From the NCBI GenBank assembly GCA_017458805.1, contig JAFTAC010000100.1, forward strand, positions 1 through 6,324: a stretch of DNA of 6,324 nt, given 5' to 3'. Below, piece by piece: positions 1 through 4,944 of this stretch. This DNA is from Victivallales bacterium (lineage in GTDB: Bacteria > Verrucomicrobiota > Lentisphaeria > Oligosphaerales > Oligosphaeraceae). The notes under the pieces are model-generated. The model was given only the letters and a program-made list of their open reading frames with translations, did no database searches and was not told the origin of the DNA. The translations under genes and the position numbers were made by a program. Each line of letters opens with the position of its first letter. Positions within the stretch are counted from its first letter, which is position 1.

Positions 1-30
1 CTAACCACTAACCACTAACCACTAACCACT
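1..30. repeat. Heptamer tandem array CTAACCA (left end of window)
   Basis: Four perfect head-to-tail copies of CTAACCA (TGGTTAG on the minus strand) plus a partial CT, running off the window edge so the true length is unknown. It overlaps the 3' end of the HAD phosphatase gene: positions 15-29 encode its last four residues and stop. Seven is not a multiple of three, so every reading frame cycles through all seven possible codons. The minus strand meets TAG and the plus strand TAA once every 21 nt in every frame. Short heptamer repeats are known in some bacteria, for example the STRR repeats of filamentous cyanobacteria; relation to those is not shown. Confidence 0.95.
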
Positions 31-848
31 CCCCAGGTCATAACTGCCTCGGGCAAAGCCCCCTCCGTGTCTGTCTCTGTCACAGGGAACATCGCCTTCA
101 TGTCTTCGGGGGCGTTTGGTGTGATGAAGGCGTGCGCCGCCCAGTTTAGCATGTCAAGGTCATTGTAGTCGTTGCCGATGGCGTAGGTGTTCTCCTGCGG
201 GATGTTGCAGTATTGTGCCAGCCATTTGGCAGCGTTCGCCTTTCCCGCATTGGGGTTGAAAATCTCCAGCCAGACGCTGTGGTTGTCCATCGGCGAGGTT
301 GCCCGCACAACCGTGTACCCCTCTAGCGCAGCGCGAATACGCTCAATGCGCTCAGCATCAGGCGGCAACACGGCAATGAGCTGGCTTGAAGGCTGATACT
401 CATAGCCATGCGGTTCAAAGGGCTCGCACAGTCCCTTGTAGGCGTTGCAGCGCGTCCAAAAGTCCGTGCCGTCGGTCTCCCGCTTGTCAAACTTGTAATA
501 GACAAACCGATGGTTTTCAGGGACGGGTCCCTGTATCATGAAATCCTCCTGAAACCCCAGAAGGCACTCCGCCGCATAGCGCACCTGCTCGGCGGTCAGC
601 TCATTTTTGCACACAATCTCCTGCGTGCCCCACTTCAGGACTCCCACACCCGTGGAGAAAAGCCAGTAGGAAAGCGGCATCCCTGGCCGCAGGATGTTCC
701 GTCCTGCATACAGGCTCCGCCCGCTGGCTATCGCCACAATATCCCCCTGCCCCACAAGGCGTTCCATCGTGGATAGCGTCTCGGGGGAAAGCGGGTGTCC
801 AGGGCGTATCAGCGTCCCGTCCAAATCACATAGAAACAGTCGAGTCAT
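15..848 (-). CDS. HAD-IIB (Cof-type) sugar/metabolite phosphatase
   Basis: A predicted cytosolic Mg-dependent HAD-superfamily phosphatase of 277 aa, the usual size for the IIB/Cof subfamily, which acts on sugar phosphates and similar small phosphometabolites; the substrate cannot be read from sequence. Motif I is DLDGTL (D8 nucleophile, D10 acid/base), motif II is S42 in ASGRS, motif III is K203 in NPNAGKANA, and motif IV is GNDYND (225-230). The cap lies roughly between residues 80 and 190. I chose the ATG at 848 because it places motif I five residues in, as in relatives. A GTG at 905 is in frame but would add 19 residues encoded by intergenic hairpin sequence. No Shine-Dalgarno precedes 848; a hairpin (854-880) ends 5 nt upstream. 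The final residues VVSG and the TAG stop are encoded by the heptamer array. It lies 43 nt after the oxidoreductase and may be read with it. Confidence 0.9.
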   Translation of the reverse strand: MTRLFLCDLDGTLIRPGHPLSPETLSTMERLVGQGDIVAIASGRSLYAGRNILRPGMPLSYWLFSTGVGVLKWGTQEIVCKNELTAEQVRYAAECLLGFQEDFMIQGPVPENHRFVYYKFDKRETDGTDFWTRCNAYKGLCEPFEPHGYEYQPSSQLIAVLPPDAERIERIRAALEGYTVVRATSPMDNHSVWLEIFNPNAGKANAAKWLAQYCNIPQENTYAIGNDYNDLDMLNWAAHAFITPNAPEDMKAMFPVTETDTEGALPEAVMTWGVVSG

Positions 849-853
849 GGTTG

Positions 854-886
854 TGTGCGCCGCGCAAAAAGCGCGGCACAGAACAG
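854..886. repeat. Intergenic hairpin plus GCACAGAACAG box, copy 1
   Basis: This fills most of the 43-nt gap between the oxidoreductase stop and the HAD start. GCCGCGC (859-865) pairs with GCGCGGC (871-877) around an AAAAA loop; a further 3 bp (854-856 with 878-880) form past a 2-nt bulge. The 11-mer GCACAGAACAG at 876-886 overlaps the right arm and recurs at 1987-1997, also beside a hairpin. On the transcribed strand the T-run is in the loop, not after the stem, so it is not a standard intrinsic terminator. Confidence 0.7.
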
Positions 887-891
887 GTTCC

Positions 892-1947
892 CTACCGAAG
901 GTCACCTAAAGAATGGCCGCACTCCTTCAGGATGTCCTCGCAAAGGATCTTCTTGCCCTTTGCGCGGCCAGAACGGAGCATGGCCTCCGTCAGCAGGGAG
1001 ACGCGGCTGCCGAAGATGAAGGGGACACGGTTGATTTTCACCTTCTTGCGGATGAGCTTGACAAAGTTGTCGCAGGGTGAAATCGGATAGCCTTTCGGGC
1101 GTGACAGCGGTATCTCCGTGTATTCCTTCGTGGCAACGTCCTGCATGATGAGCTTGTCGCCGTTGAAGAAGAGATTGCCCTTGGTACCGCAGATGCGCAC
1201 GTCATCGACAAAGCCGCCAGGGATGTCGCTCAGGATGACAAAGCGCCCCGTGATACCGTTGGTCAGCTCCACGTTGAACATGCCGTTGTACTCACCCTGC
1301 TTCTGCTCCCCCCTGTAGAAGGAGTCCGTGTAGCCCTGGGCAGAGACGGGCAGTTCATTGAGCATCCACAGGATGATGTCCTGATAGTGGCTTCCTGAAT
1401 CGTTGATCTGGCCGCCGCAGCAGAACTTCGGGACGCCGCGCCAGGTCCTGCCAATCCAGTCCTGCGCCATATAGACAAAGAAGTTGGTGACCTTGCCGAT
1501 GGTTCCCTTTTCGATGAGCTCCTTCGCCTTCATCCACTTCAATTCATAATGCCGCTGGTAGTGGACGATGCCGATGAGCTTCTTCGCCTCAACCTGCTCC
1601 GTCACCTCCAGCGCGTTCGCAGCCCCGCAGACCATCGGTTTCTCAATGAGAATCGAGAGGTTCTTCTTGATGGCGTATTGCACATGGGGCAGATGCAGGG
1701 AGTGCGGCGTGAAGATGCCAACGGCATCCAGCTGGTTCTCGTCTATCATCCGCTTGAAGTCCTGCTCGCCCGTGTAATGCGCAAAGTCATTGTAGCCAAG
1801 CACCTTTTCGAGGTTGTCCAAACGTGTGGGATCCACGTCAACCGCCGCAACAACCTTCACGCCCAGCTCGTGCTTCGCCAGCTGGTTGATTCTGTTCGTG
1901 CCAGCGCTACCACAACCAATCGCACCAAATCGAATCATCTTTTCCAT
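892..1947 (-). CDS. Gfo/Idh/MocA family NAD(P)-dependent oxidoreductase
   Basis: A predicted cytosolic NAD(P)-dependent dehydrogenase of 351 aa, normal length for the family, which oxidises or reduces sugars, inositols and related polyols. The N-terminal Rossmann fold shows GAIGCGSAG (8-16). EKP at 102-104 carries the conserved lysine K103. The C-terminal domain begins near residue 125 and carries GGQINDSGSHYQD, where D183 and H187 match the family's catalytic Asp/His. The ATG at 1947 is supported by an AGGAG Shine-Dalgarno (1955-1959) with 7-nt spacing. The exact substrate is unknown. Having an NAD epimerase upstream and a HAD phosphatase downstream is compatible with a sugar or nucleotide-sugar route, but no specific pathway can be named. 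The 117-nt gap upstream is filled with hairpin elements and the gene ends 43 nt before HAD. Confidence 0.93.
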   Translation of the reverse strand: MEKMIRFGAIGCGSAGTNRINQLAKHELGVKVVAAVDVDPTRLDNLEKVLGYNDFAHYTGEQDFKRMIDENQLDAVGIFTPHSLHLPHVQYAIKKNLSILIEKPMVCGAANALEVTEQVEAKKLIGIVHYQRHYELKWMKAKELIEKGTIGKVTNFFVYMAQDWIGRTWRGVPKFCCGGQINDSGSHYQDIILWMLNELPVSAQGYTDSFYRGEQKQGEYNGMFNVELTNGITGRFVILSDIPGGFVDDVRICGTKGNLFFNGDKLIMQDVATKEYTEIPLSRPKGYPISPCDNFVKLIRKKVKINRVPFIFGSRVSLLTEAMLRSGRAKGKKILCEDILKECGHSLGDLR

Positions 1948-1954
1948 TGTCTTT

Positions 1955-1959
1955 CTCCT
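1955..1959 (-). promoter_or_regulatory. Shine-Dalgarno of the oxidoreductase gene
   Basis: AGGAG on the minus strand, 7 nt from the ATG at 1947. It supports that start over the second in-frame ATG (M4). A hairpin (1968-1987) lies just upstream and leaves the site unpaired. Confidence 0.8.
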
Positions 1960-1967
1960 ATTTTTTT

Positions 1968-1997
1968 CGCGGCGCTAAAGCCCCGCGCACAGAACAG
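1968..1997. repeat. Intergenic hairpin plus GCACAGAACAG box, copy 2
   Basis: CGCGG (1968-1972) pairs with CCGCG (1983-1987), followed by a C-C mismatch and a 2-bp GC/GC extension closing a TAAA loop. The same 11-mer found at 876-886, GCACAGAACAG, lies at 1987-1997 and again overlaps the right arm. The hairpin bases differ between copies while the box is identical, as expected of a dispersed element with compensating stem changes. Two copies are too few to prove this. Confidence 0.6.
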
Positions 1998-2001
1998 ATG
2001 C

Positions 2002-2036
2002 CCCGCACGCTCTAAAGGAGCGCGCGGTCAGGACGA
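2002..2036 (+). repeat. 35-bp dispersed hairpin element, copy A
   Basis: This matches the minus strand of 4910-4944 at 33 of 35 positions. It contains a 10-bp inverted repeat (2003-2012 with 2018-2027, one A-C mismatch) around TAAAG, followed by GGTCAGGACGA. It lies between the epimerase and oxidoreductase genes, oriented against transcription, whereas copy B is oriented with it. The match ends abruptly on both sides, consistent with a discrete mobile or seeded palindromic element of the REP-like kind. No transposase is present in the window. Confidence 0.85.
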
Positions 2037-2047
2037 CGAGCCACACG

Positions 2048-2061
2048 CCTGGGGTTCCAGG
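2048..2061. repeat. Small hairpin after the epimerase stop
   Basis: CCTGG (2048-2052) and CCAGG (2057-2061) form a 5-bp stem with a four-base loop, beginning 3 nt downstream of the epimerase stop. A second, imperfect palindrome overlaps the stop codon itself (2057-2074, with one mismatch). No T-run follows on the minus strand, so a role as terminator is weakly supported. Confidence 0.4.
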
Positions 2062-2064
2062 GCT

Positions 2065-3036
2065 CTAGCGCTGGGAGCTGGCCTTCTCCCAGGCAATCAC
2101 ATCCTTGAGGATGTCGTCCAGGGAACGGGTGGGCTTGTAGCCGATGAGGCGGTTGGCCTTGTCGAGGCATGGGACGCGCCGTTGCATGTCCTCAAAGCCC
2201 TCGCCGTAGGCCTGGCTATAGGGTATCAGCTCGATTTTCGAGGAGGTTCCCGTCAGTTTCACAATCCGCTCCGCCAGTTGCATGATGCTGATTTCCTGGT
2301 TGTTGCCGATATTGATGACTTGGCCGCGAGCTTCGCGGCAGTTCATAATCTTCCAAAGGGCGTCCACCACGTCGGAGACATGCGTGAAACAGCGCGTCTG
2401 CGTGCCGTCGCCAAAGACGGTCAGCGGCTTCCCCTGCAACGCCTGGCGGACGAGGCGCGGAATGACCATCCCGTACTGGCCCGTCTGGCGCGGCCCCACC
2501 GTGTTGAAGAGACGGCAGATGACGATGGGGAGGCGCGTCTCAATCCAGTGCGCCAGCGCGAGGAATTCATCCAGTGCCTTGGCGCATGCATAGCTCCAGC
2601 GGCGGCGGCAGGTCGCGCCCATCACGGTGTCGTCGTCCTCGCAGAAGGGCACCTTGATGCCCTTGCCATAGACCTCGGAGGTGGAGGTCAGCAGGAAGGG
2701 ACGGCGATAGCGCGCACACGCCTTCAGCACGATTTCCGTGCCACCGACGATGCTTTCGATGGTGTGGATGGGCTTGTCGATGATAAGCTGCACCCCCACC
2801 GCCGATGCCAGGTGAAACACCAGGTCGCACTGGCTGACGCACTCGTTGACAATCGCTTCGTTGTTTACGCTGTCAACCAGCAGCCTGAAGCGCTTGCCAT
2901 CATCTATCTCCTCGATGTTGGCGTAGCACCCCGTGGATAGGTCGTCCAGCACCAGCACCTCGTGGCCAAGCCCCAAGAGCATCCTGCTCAAGTGCGAGCC
3001 AATGAAGCCCGCTCCACCTGTTATTAGCACTTTCAT
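2065..3036 (-). CDS. NAD-dependent nucleotide-sugar epimerase/dehydratase (extended SDR)
   Basis: A predicted cytosolic extended short-chain dehydrogenase/reductase of 323 aa, typical length, acting on nucleotide-activated sugars (UDP-glucose 4-epimerase, UDP-glucuronate decarboxylase and dTDP-glucose dehydratase-like enzymes). The NAD-binding motif GGAGFIG is at 7-13, D31 and D32 close the second strand, and the catalytic region shows TSTSEVYG (117-124) and Y149-x-x-x-K153. The RLFNTVGPRQ and FGDGTQTRCF segments are typical of sugar-nucleotide-binding members. Which sugar is used cannot be decided. I chose the ATG at 3036 because it has GGAG (3044-3047) at 7-nt spacing and puts the Rossmann strand at residue 2; an upstream TTG at 3078 would add 14 unrelated residues. 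Likely role: making an activated sugar for surface glycan or polysaccharide. It follows a 126-nt palindrome-rich gap after the chorismate mutase. Confidence 0.92.
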   Translation of the reverse strand: MKVLITGGAGFIGSHLSRMLLGLGHEVLVLDDLSTGCYANIEEIDDGKRFRLLVDSVNNEAIVNECVSQCDLVFHLASAVGVQLIIDKPIHTIESIVGGTEIVLKACARYRRPFLLTSTSEVYGKGIKVPFCEDDDTVMGATCRRRWSYACAKALDEFLALAHWIETRLPIVICRLFNTVGPRQTGQYGMVIPRLVRQALQGKPLTVFGDGTQTRCFTHVSDVVDALWKIMNCREARGQVINIGNNQEISIMQLAERIVKLTGTSSKIELIPYSQAYGEGFEDMQRRVPCLDKANRLIGYKPTRSLDDILKDVIAWEKASSQR

Positions 3037-3043
3037 GTTCGGT

Positions 3044-3047
3044 CTCC
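3044..3047 (-). promoter_or_regulatory. Shine-Dalgarno deciding the epimerase start
   Basis: GGAG on the minus strand with 7-nt spacing to the ATG at 3036. No comparable site serves the upstream in-frame TTG at 3078, so this settles the start. Confidence 0.75.
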
Positions 3048-3099
3048 GATGAATATTCTTGCCACCGCGCGGTTCCAACAGTGGTTTTATGTTCGCTTC

Positions 3100-3145
3100 C
3101 CGTGGGTTTCGCTGCGCCGCTATCGCGGCTTCGCTTCACCCACGG
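3100..3145. repeat. Nested palindrome in the chorismate mutase-epimerase gap
   Basis: The outer arms CCGTGGGT (3100-3107) and ACCCACGG (3138-3145) pair perfectly over 8 bp. Inside them lies a second hairpin, GCCGC-TATC-GCGGC (3116-3129). The linkers (TTCGCTGC and TTCGCTTC) are near-direct repeats, and TTCGCTTC also occurs at 3092-3099, just outside the left arm. It looks like one hairpin inserted in the loop of another. A perfect 10-bp palindrome, ACCGCGCGGT, lies nearby at 3064-3073. Confidence 0.7.
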
Positions 3146-3158
3146 CTATATTCCTATC

Positions 3159-3172
3159 GCCGCTAACGCGGC
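3159..3172. repeat. Hairpin GCCGC-TAAC-GCGGC over the chorismate mutase stop
   Basis: A 5-bp GC stem with a TAAC loop, differing by one loop base from the inner hairpin at 3116-3129. The TAG stop of the chorismate mutase (3163-3165) spans the loop/stem boundary, so the element encodes the gene's end. Confidence 0.7.
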
Positions 3173-3435
3173 TCTAAGTTCTGCTTCTTCTGGTACTCCT
3201 TGCTCAGCTCAAAGAGCTTTTTGAAGAGTTCCTGTGCGTATGGAGCCAGCTCCTCGCCAGCGGCTGTGGAAATGCGGTCCAGCACCTCCTGTTCGCGCCC
3301 CGTGTTCAGAATGGGCAGATTGTGCTCCCGCTTGTACGCCGCAATATCCACAACGATCCCCATGCGCTGTTTGAACAGGGCAACAATCTGGTTGTCAATG
3401 ATGTCAATCGTCTCTCTGCATTGCTTTAAATCCAT
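3163..3435 (-). CDS. Chorismate mutase, AroQ type, monofunctional
   Basis: A predicted 90-aa all-helical enzyme converting chorismate to prephenate, the committed step to phenylalanine and tyrosine. The length equals a stand-alone AroQ domain. Residues aligning with the E. coli AroQ active site are present: R7 (R11), R24 (R28), K35 (K39), R47 (R51), E48 (E52), S78 (S84) and Q82 (Q88). The D48 equivalent is N44, a common variation. No signal peptide is seen, so it is cytosolic, unlike the exported AroQ-gamma forms. It starts 9 nt after the hydrolase stop; its purine-rich ribosome site GGGGAG (3440-3445) overlaps that stop, implying co-translation. Why a secreted hydrolase and an aromatic amino-acid enzyme share an operon is unclear. 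No other aromatic-pathway gene is in the window. The stop lies in a hairpin element. Confidence 0.92.
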   Translation of the reverse strand: MDLKQCRETIDIIDNQIVALFKQRMGIVVDIAAYKREHNLPILNTGREQEVLDRISTAAGEELAPYAQELFKKLFELSKEYQKKQNLEPR

Positions 3436-3439
3436 GTGT

Positions 3440-3445
3440 CTCCCC
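3440..3445 (-). promoter_or_regulatory. Chorismate mutase ribosome site overlapping the hydrolase stop
   Basis: GGGGAG on the minus strand ends 4 nt before the ATG at 3435, and its first G is the last base of the hydrolase TAG. The arrangement suggests translational coupling of the two genes. Confidence 0.65.
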
Positions 3446-4824
3446 TATTTCGCCTCCACGGCAATGACGAATGGCTCTGGGCGGAACGCCGCCAGTTGCT
3501 TGCGCAGTGCCTCGATTTCCTGCTGCTTCTCCGCCATCACAGGGCGCAGTTCCTTGTAAGTCTTCACCTGATATTGGAAATAGGTGTAGTTGCTTGTATT
3601 CGCCTTCTCCTCCAGCCACTTGTCCAGCACCTGGAAGCACTCCTCCATATTGTCGAGATTGCCCTTTCGGTTGAGGATGACGGTGTTCATGTAGGGCACC
3701 GACCGCACCAGACGCGCGGCATTGTGGAGTTTCTGCTTAACCACAGCGGCCTCCCGCGCCTTCTTCTGGCTGGGTGTCGCCAAAATGGCGATGTTCACCC
3801 CCTTGGCCAGCTCCTCGGCGGTGGCCGTGGCGATTTCAACGCCGTCCGCCTTCAAGACATAGCTTCCCTGCGGAAGCCCCTTGACGCGGATAATCTCCCG
3901 ATTCAGCTTCTCCGTTATCGGATAGAGCATCTCAACGGTCTTGTAATCGGGCGTGACAGGAAACGGCAGCGCATTGGGAGCGTATTTGAACGAGAAGCCC
4001 TTTGCGGTTGATTCGGGCACGGTGGCATCGCTTGTTCTGGCGTTTCTGCTCACAATATCAATGCGATTCATGATGGCAGGCTCTTTGGAGGTCACGTCGA
4101 TATCCACCTCCGCCACCATACCATCCTCGCCAGCTGCCTCTAGAATCAGAGCCGCCACCAGCAAATGCCCCGCCCCCTGCGGGTGAACCCTGTCCTGCCC
4201 GCACAGATGCAGTTCGGGGTGCGCTTTCAATTGCTCCGTATAGGGCTTATGCAGCTCCACCAGACCCAGGTTCTTTTCGGCTGCCAGTTGGCGCACAATC
4301 TCCGCGCAGTTTGCCAAGCCTGGCTCGTTGGCAGCCACCTTGTTATCCGCCTTGACCTCGCCATACTGGTCGTAGGCGGTGGGGGTCATCAGCACCAGCT
4401 TCTTCCCCTCCTTCAGAATCATCTCCGCCAGGCGCTTCTGGTTGTTGGCGTAGTTCGTCAGGTTGTTCTGACGCTTCTTCTGCTCCTCCTCGGTGGGTTC
4501 CGCCGTCTTGTAGAAGCTAATCCCCACGTCGTTCATACCAAACATGACAAAGACGCGGTCGGGGTTCATTGGCAGCACCTCGTAGCCCCAGCGCTTGCAA
4601 CCTCCAGCCGCCGTGTCGCCGCTGATGCCCGCGTTCAACATCACCATCCCCGACCCTGGGTAGCGCAAATCCTCAAACATCTGGATGTGAAAGATATAGC
4701 CACCCCCATGGGTGATGCTGTCCCCGAAAAACACAACACGCTCGCCTGGAGCAAAACACACAGGCGTCTCGGCTAGCAACATGACCCCGCATAAAAGGGC
4801 AAATAACAACAGCAGTTTTTTCAT
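3445..4824 (-). CDS. Secreted SGNH/GDSL-family hydrolase
   Basis: A predicted exported esterase or lipase-like SGNH hydrolase of 459 aa. Residues 1-18 form a Sec signal peptide (MKK, then a long Leu-rich core, cleavage likely after A18); C12 lacks a proper lipobox, so it is probably periplasmic or secreted rather than a lipoprotein. The catalytic domain spans roughly 25-235: block I FFGDSITHG (nucleophile S36), block II NAGISGD (64-70), block III GMND (N98), block V DRVHP (D211, H214). The C-terminal half (about 240-459) is longer than a minimal SGNH domain, has no family I recognise, and ends in a helical, probably coiled-coil stretch around 425-447. Relatives deacetylate or de-esterify carbohydrates, but the substrate is not evident. 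GGAG (4833-4836) at 8 nt supports the ATG at 4824. The 106-nt gap to larA holds two hairpins. Confidence 0.92.
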   Translation of the reverse strand: MKKLLLLFALLCGVMLLAETPVCFAPGERVVFFGDSITHGGGYIFHIQMFEDLRYPGSGMVMLNAGISGDTAAGGCKRWGYEVLPMNPDRVFVMFGMNDVGISFYKTAEPTEEEQKKRQNNLTNYANNQKRLAEMILKEGKKLVLMTPTAYDQYGEVKADNKVAANEPGLANCAEIVRQLAAEKNLGLVELHKPYTEQLKAHPELHLCGQDRVHPQGAGHLLVAALILEAAGEDGMVAEVDIDVTSKEPAIMNRIDIVSRNARTSDATVPESTAKGFSFKYAPNALPFPVTPDYKTVEMLYPITEKLNREIIRVKGLPQGSYVLKADGVEIATATAEELAKGVNIAILATPSQKKAREAAVVKQKLHNAARLVRSVPYMNTVILNRKGNLDNMEECFQVLDKWLEEKANTSNYTYFQYQVKTYKELRPVMAEKQQEIEALRKQLAAFRPEPFVIAVEAK

Positions 4825-4832
4825 TCTTTACA

Positions 4833-4836
4833 CTCC
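4833..4836 (-). promoter_or_regulatory. Shine-Dalgarno of the hydrolase gene
   Basis: GGAG on the minus strand, 8 nt from the ATG at 4824, in an A/T-rich stretch directly after the structured part of the gap. Confidence 0.7.
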
Positions 4837-4868
4837 ATTTAGAAATGTGAGCAACGCACGTCGCTGGT

Positions 4869-4904
4869 GCGCCAAGCCCCCAGGTACGCCTGCTAGGCTC
4901 GCGC
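4869..4904 (-). other. Predicted structured RNA segment (bulged hairpin) ahead of the hydrolase gene
   Basis: On the minus strand 4904-4896 pairs with 4878-4869: GCGC/GCGC, a G-U pair beside one bulged base, then AGCC/GGCU. Inside is a further 4-bp hairpin, CAGG-CGTA-CCTG (4892-4881). With the hairpin at 4919-4943 it makes the larA-hydrolase gap mostly base-paired. No U-run follows either stem. It may be a leader structure, an RNA-processing site, or part of a dispersed element; I recognise no known riboswitch. Confidence 0.45.
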
Positions 4905-4909
4905 CAACT

Positions 4910-4944
4910 TCGTCCTGACCGCACGCTCCTTCAGAGCGTGCGGG
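4910..4944 (-). repeat. 35-bp dispersed hairpin element, copy B (overlaps the larA 3' end)
   Basis: The minus-strand sequence matches copy A (2002-2036) at 33/35 positions. The inverted repeat is perfect here: 10 bp (4919-4928 with 4934-4943) around a 5-nt loop. One of the two differences restores the pair that is mismatched in copy A. The left arm encodes the last residues of the LarA protein and the loop holds its TGA stop (4931-4933). Confidence 0.88.

Noticed and set aside
849..905. GTG at 905 as the start of the HAD gene.
   Set aside because: It has no Shine-Dalgarno, overlaps the oxidoreductase end, and adds 19 residues translated from the intergenic hairpin. Family N-termini place motif I within about ten residues of the start, as from 848.
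1549..2940. A 463-codon open frame on the plus strand spanning two genes and the gap between them.
   Set aside because: It is antisense to the oxidoreductase and the epimerase, both of which have full family motifs and ribosome sites. The translation shows no domain and is explained by GC-biased third positions. The other long plus-strand frames (3436-4011, 4165-4776, 5051-5743, 5475-6131) are the same kind of shadow.
4785..4824. A lipoprotein signal on the hydrolase (C12 in a Leu-rich segment).
   Set aside because: The residue before C12 is Leu, not the Gly/Ala/Ser of a lipobox, and the hydrophobic core continues past it. A Sec type I site after A18 fits better.
4919..4943. A Rho-independent terminator for larA.
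   Set aside because: The stem is strong, but the following transcribed bases are UCAGGACGAA with no U-run, and the stem overlaps the coding end. Transcript 3' mapping would be needed to claim termination. The same lack of a U-run applies to the hairpins at 859-877, 1968-1987 and 3159-3172.
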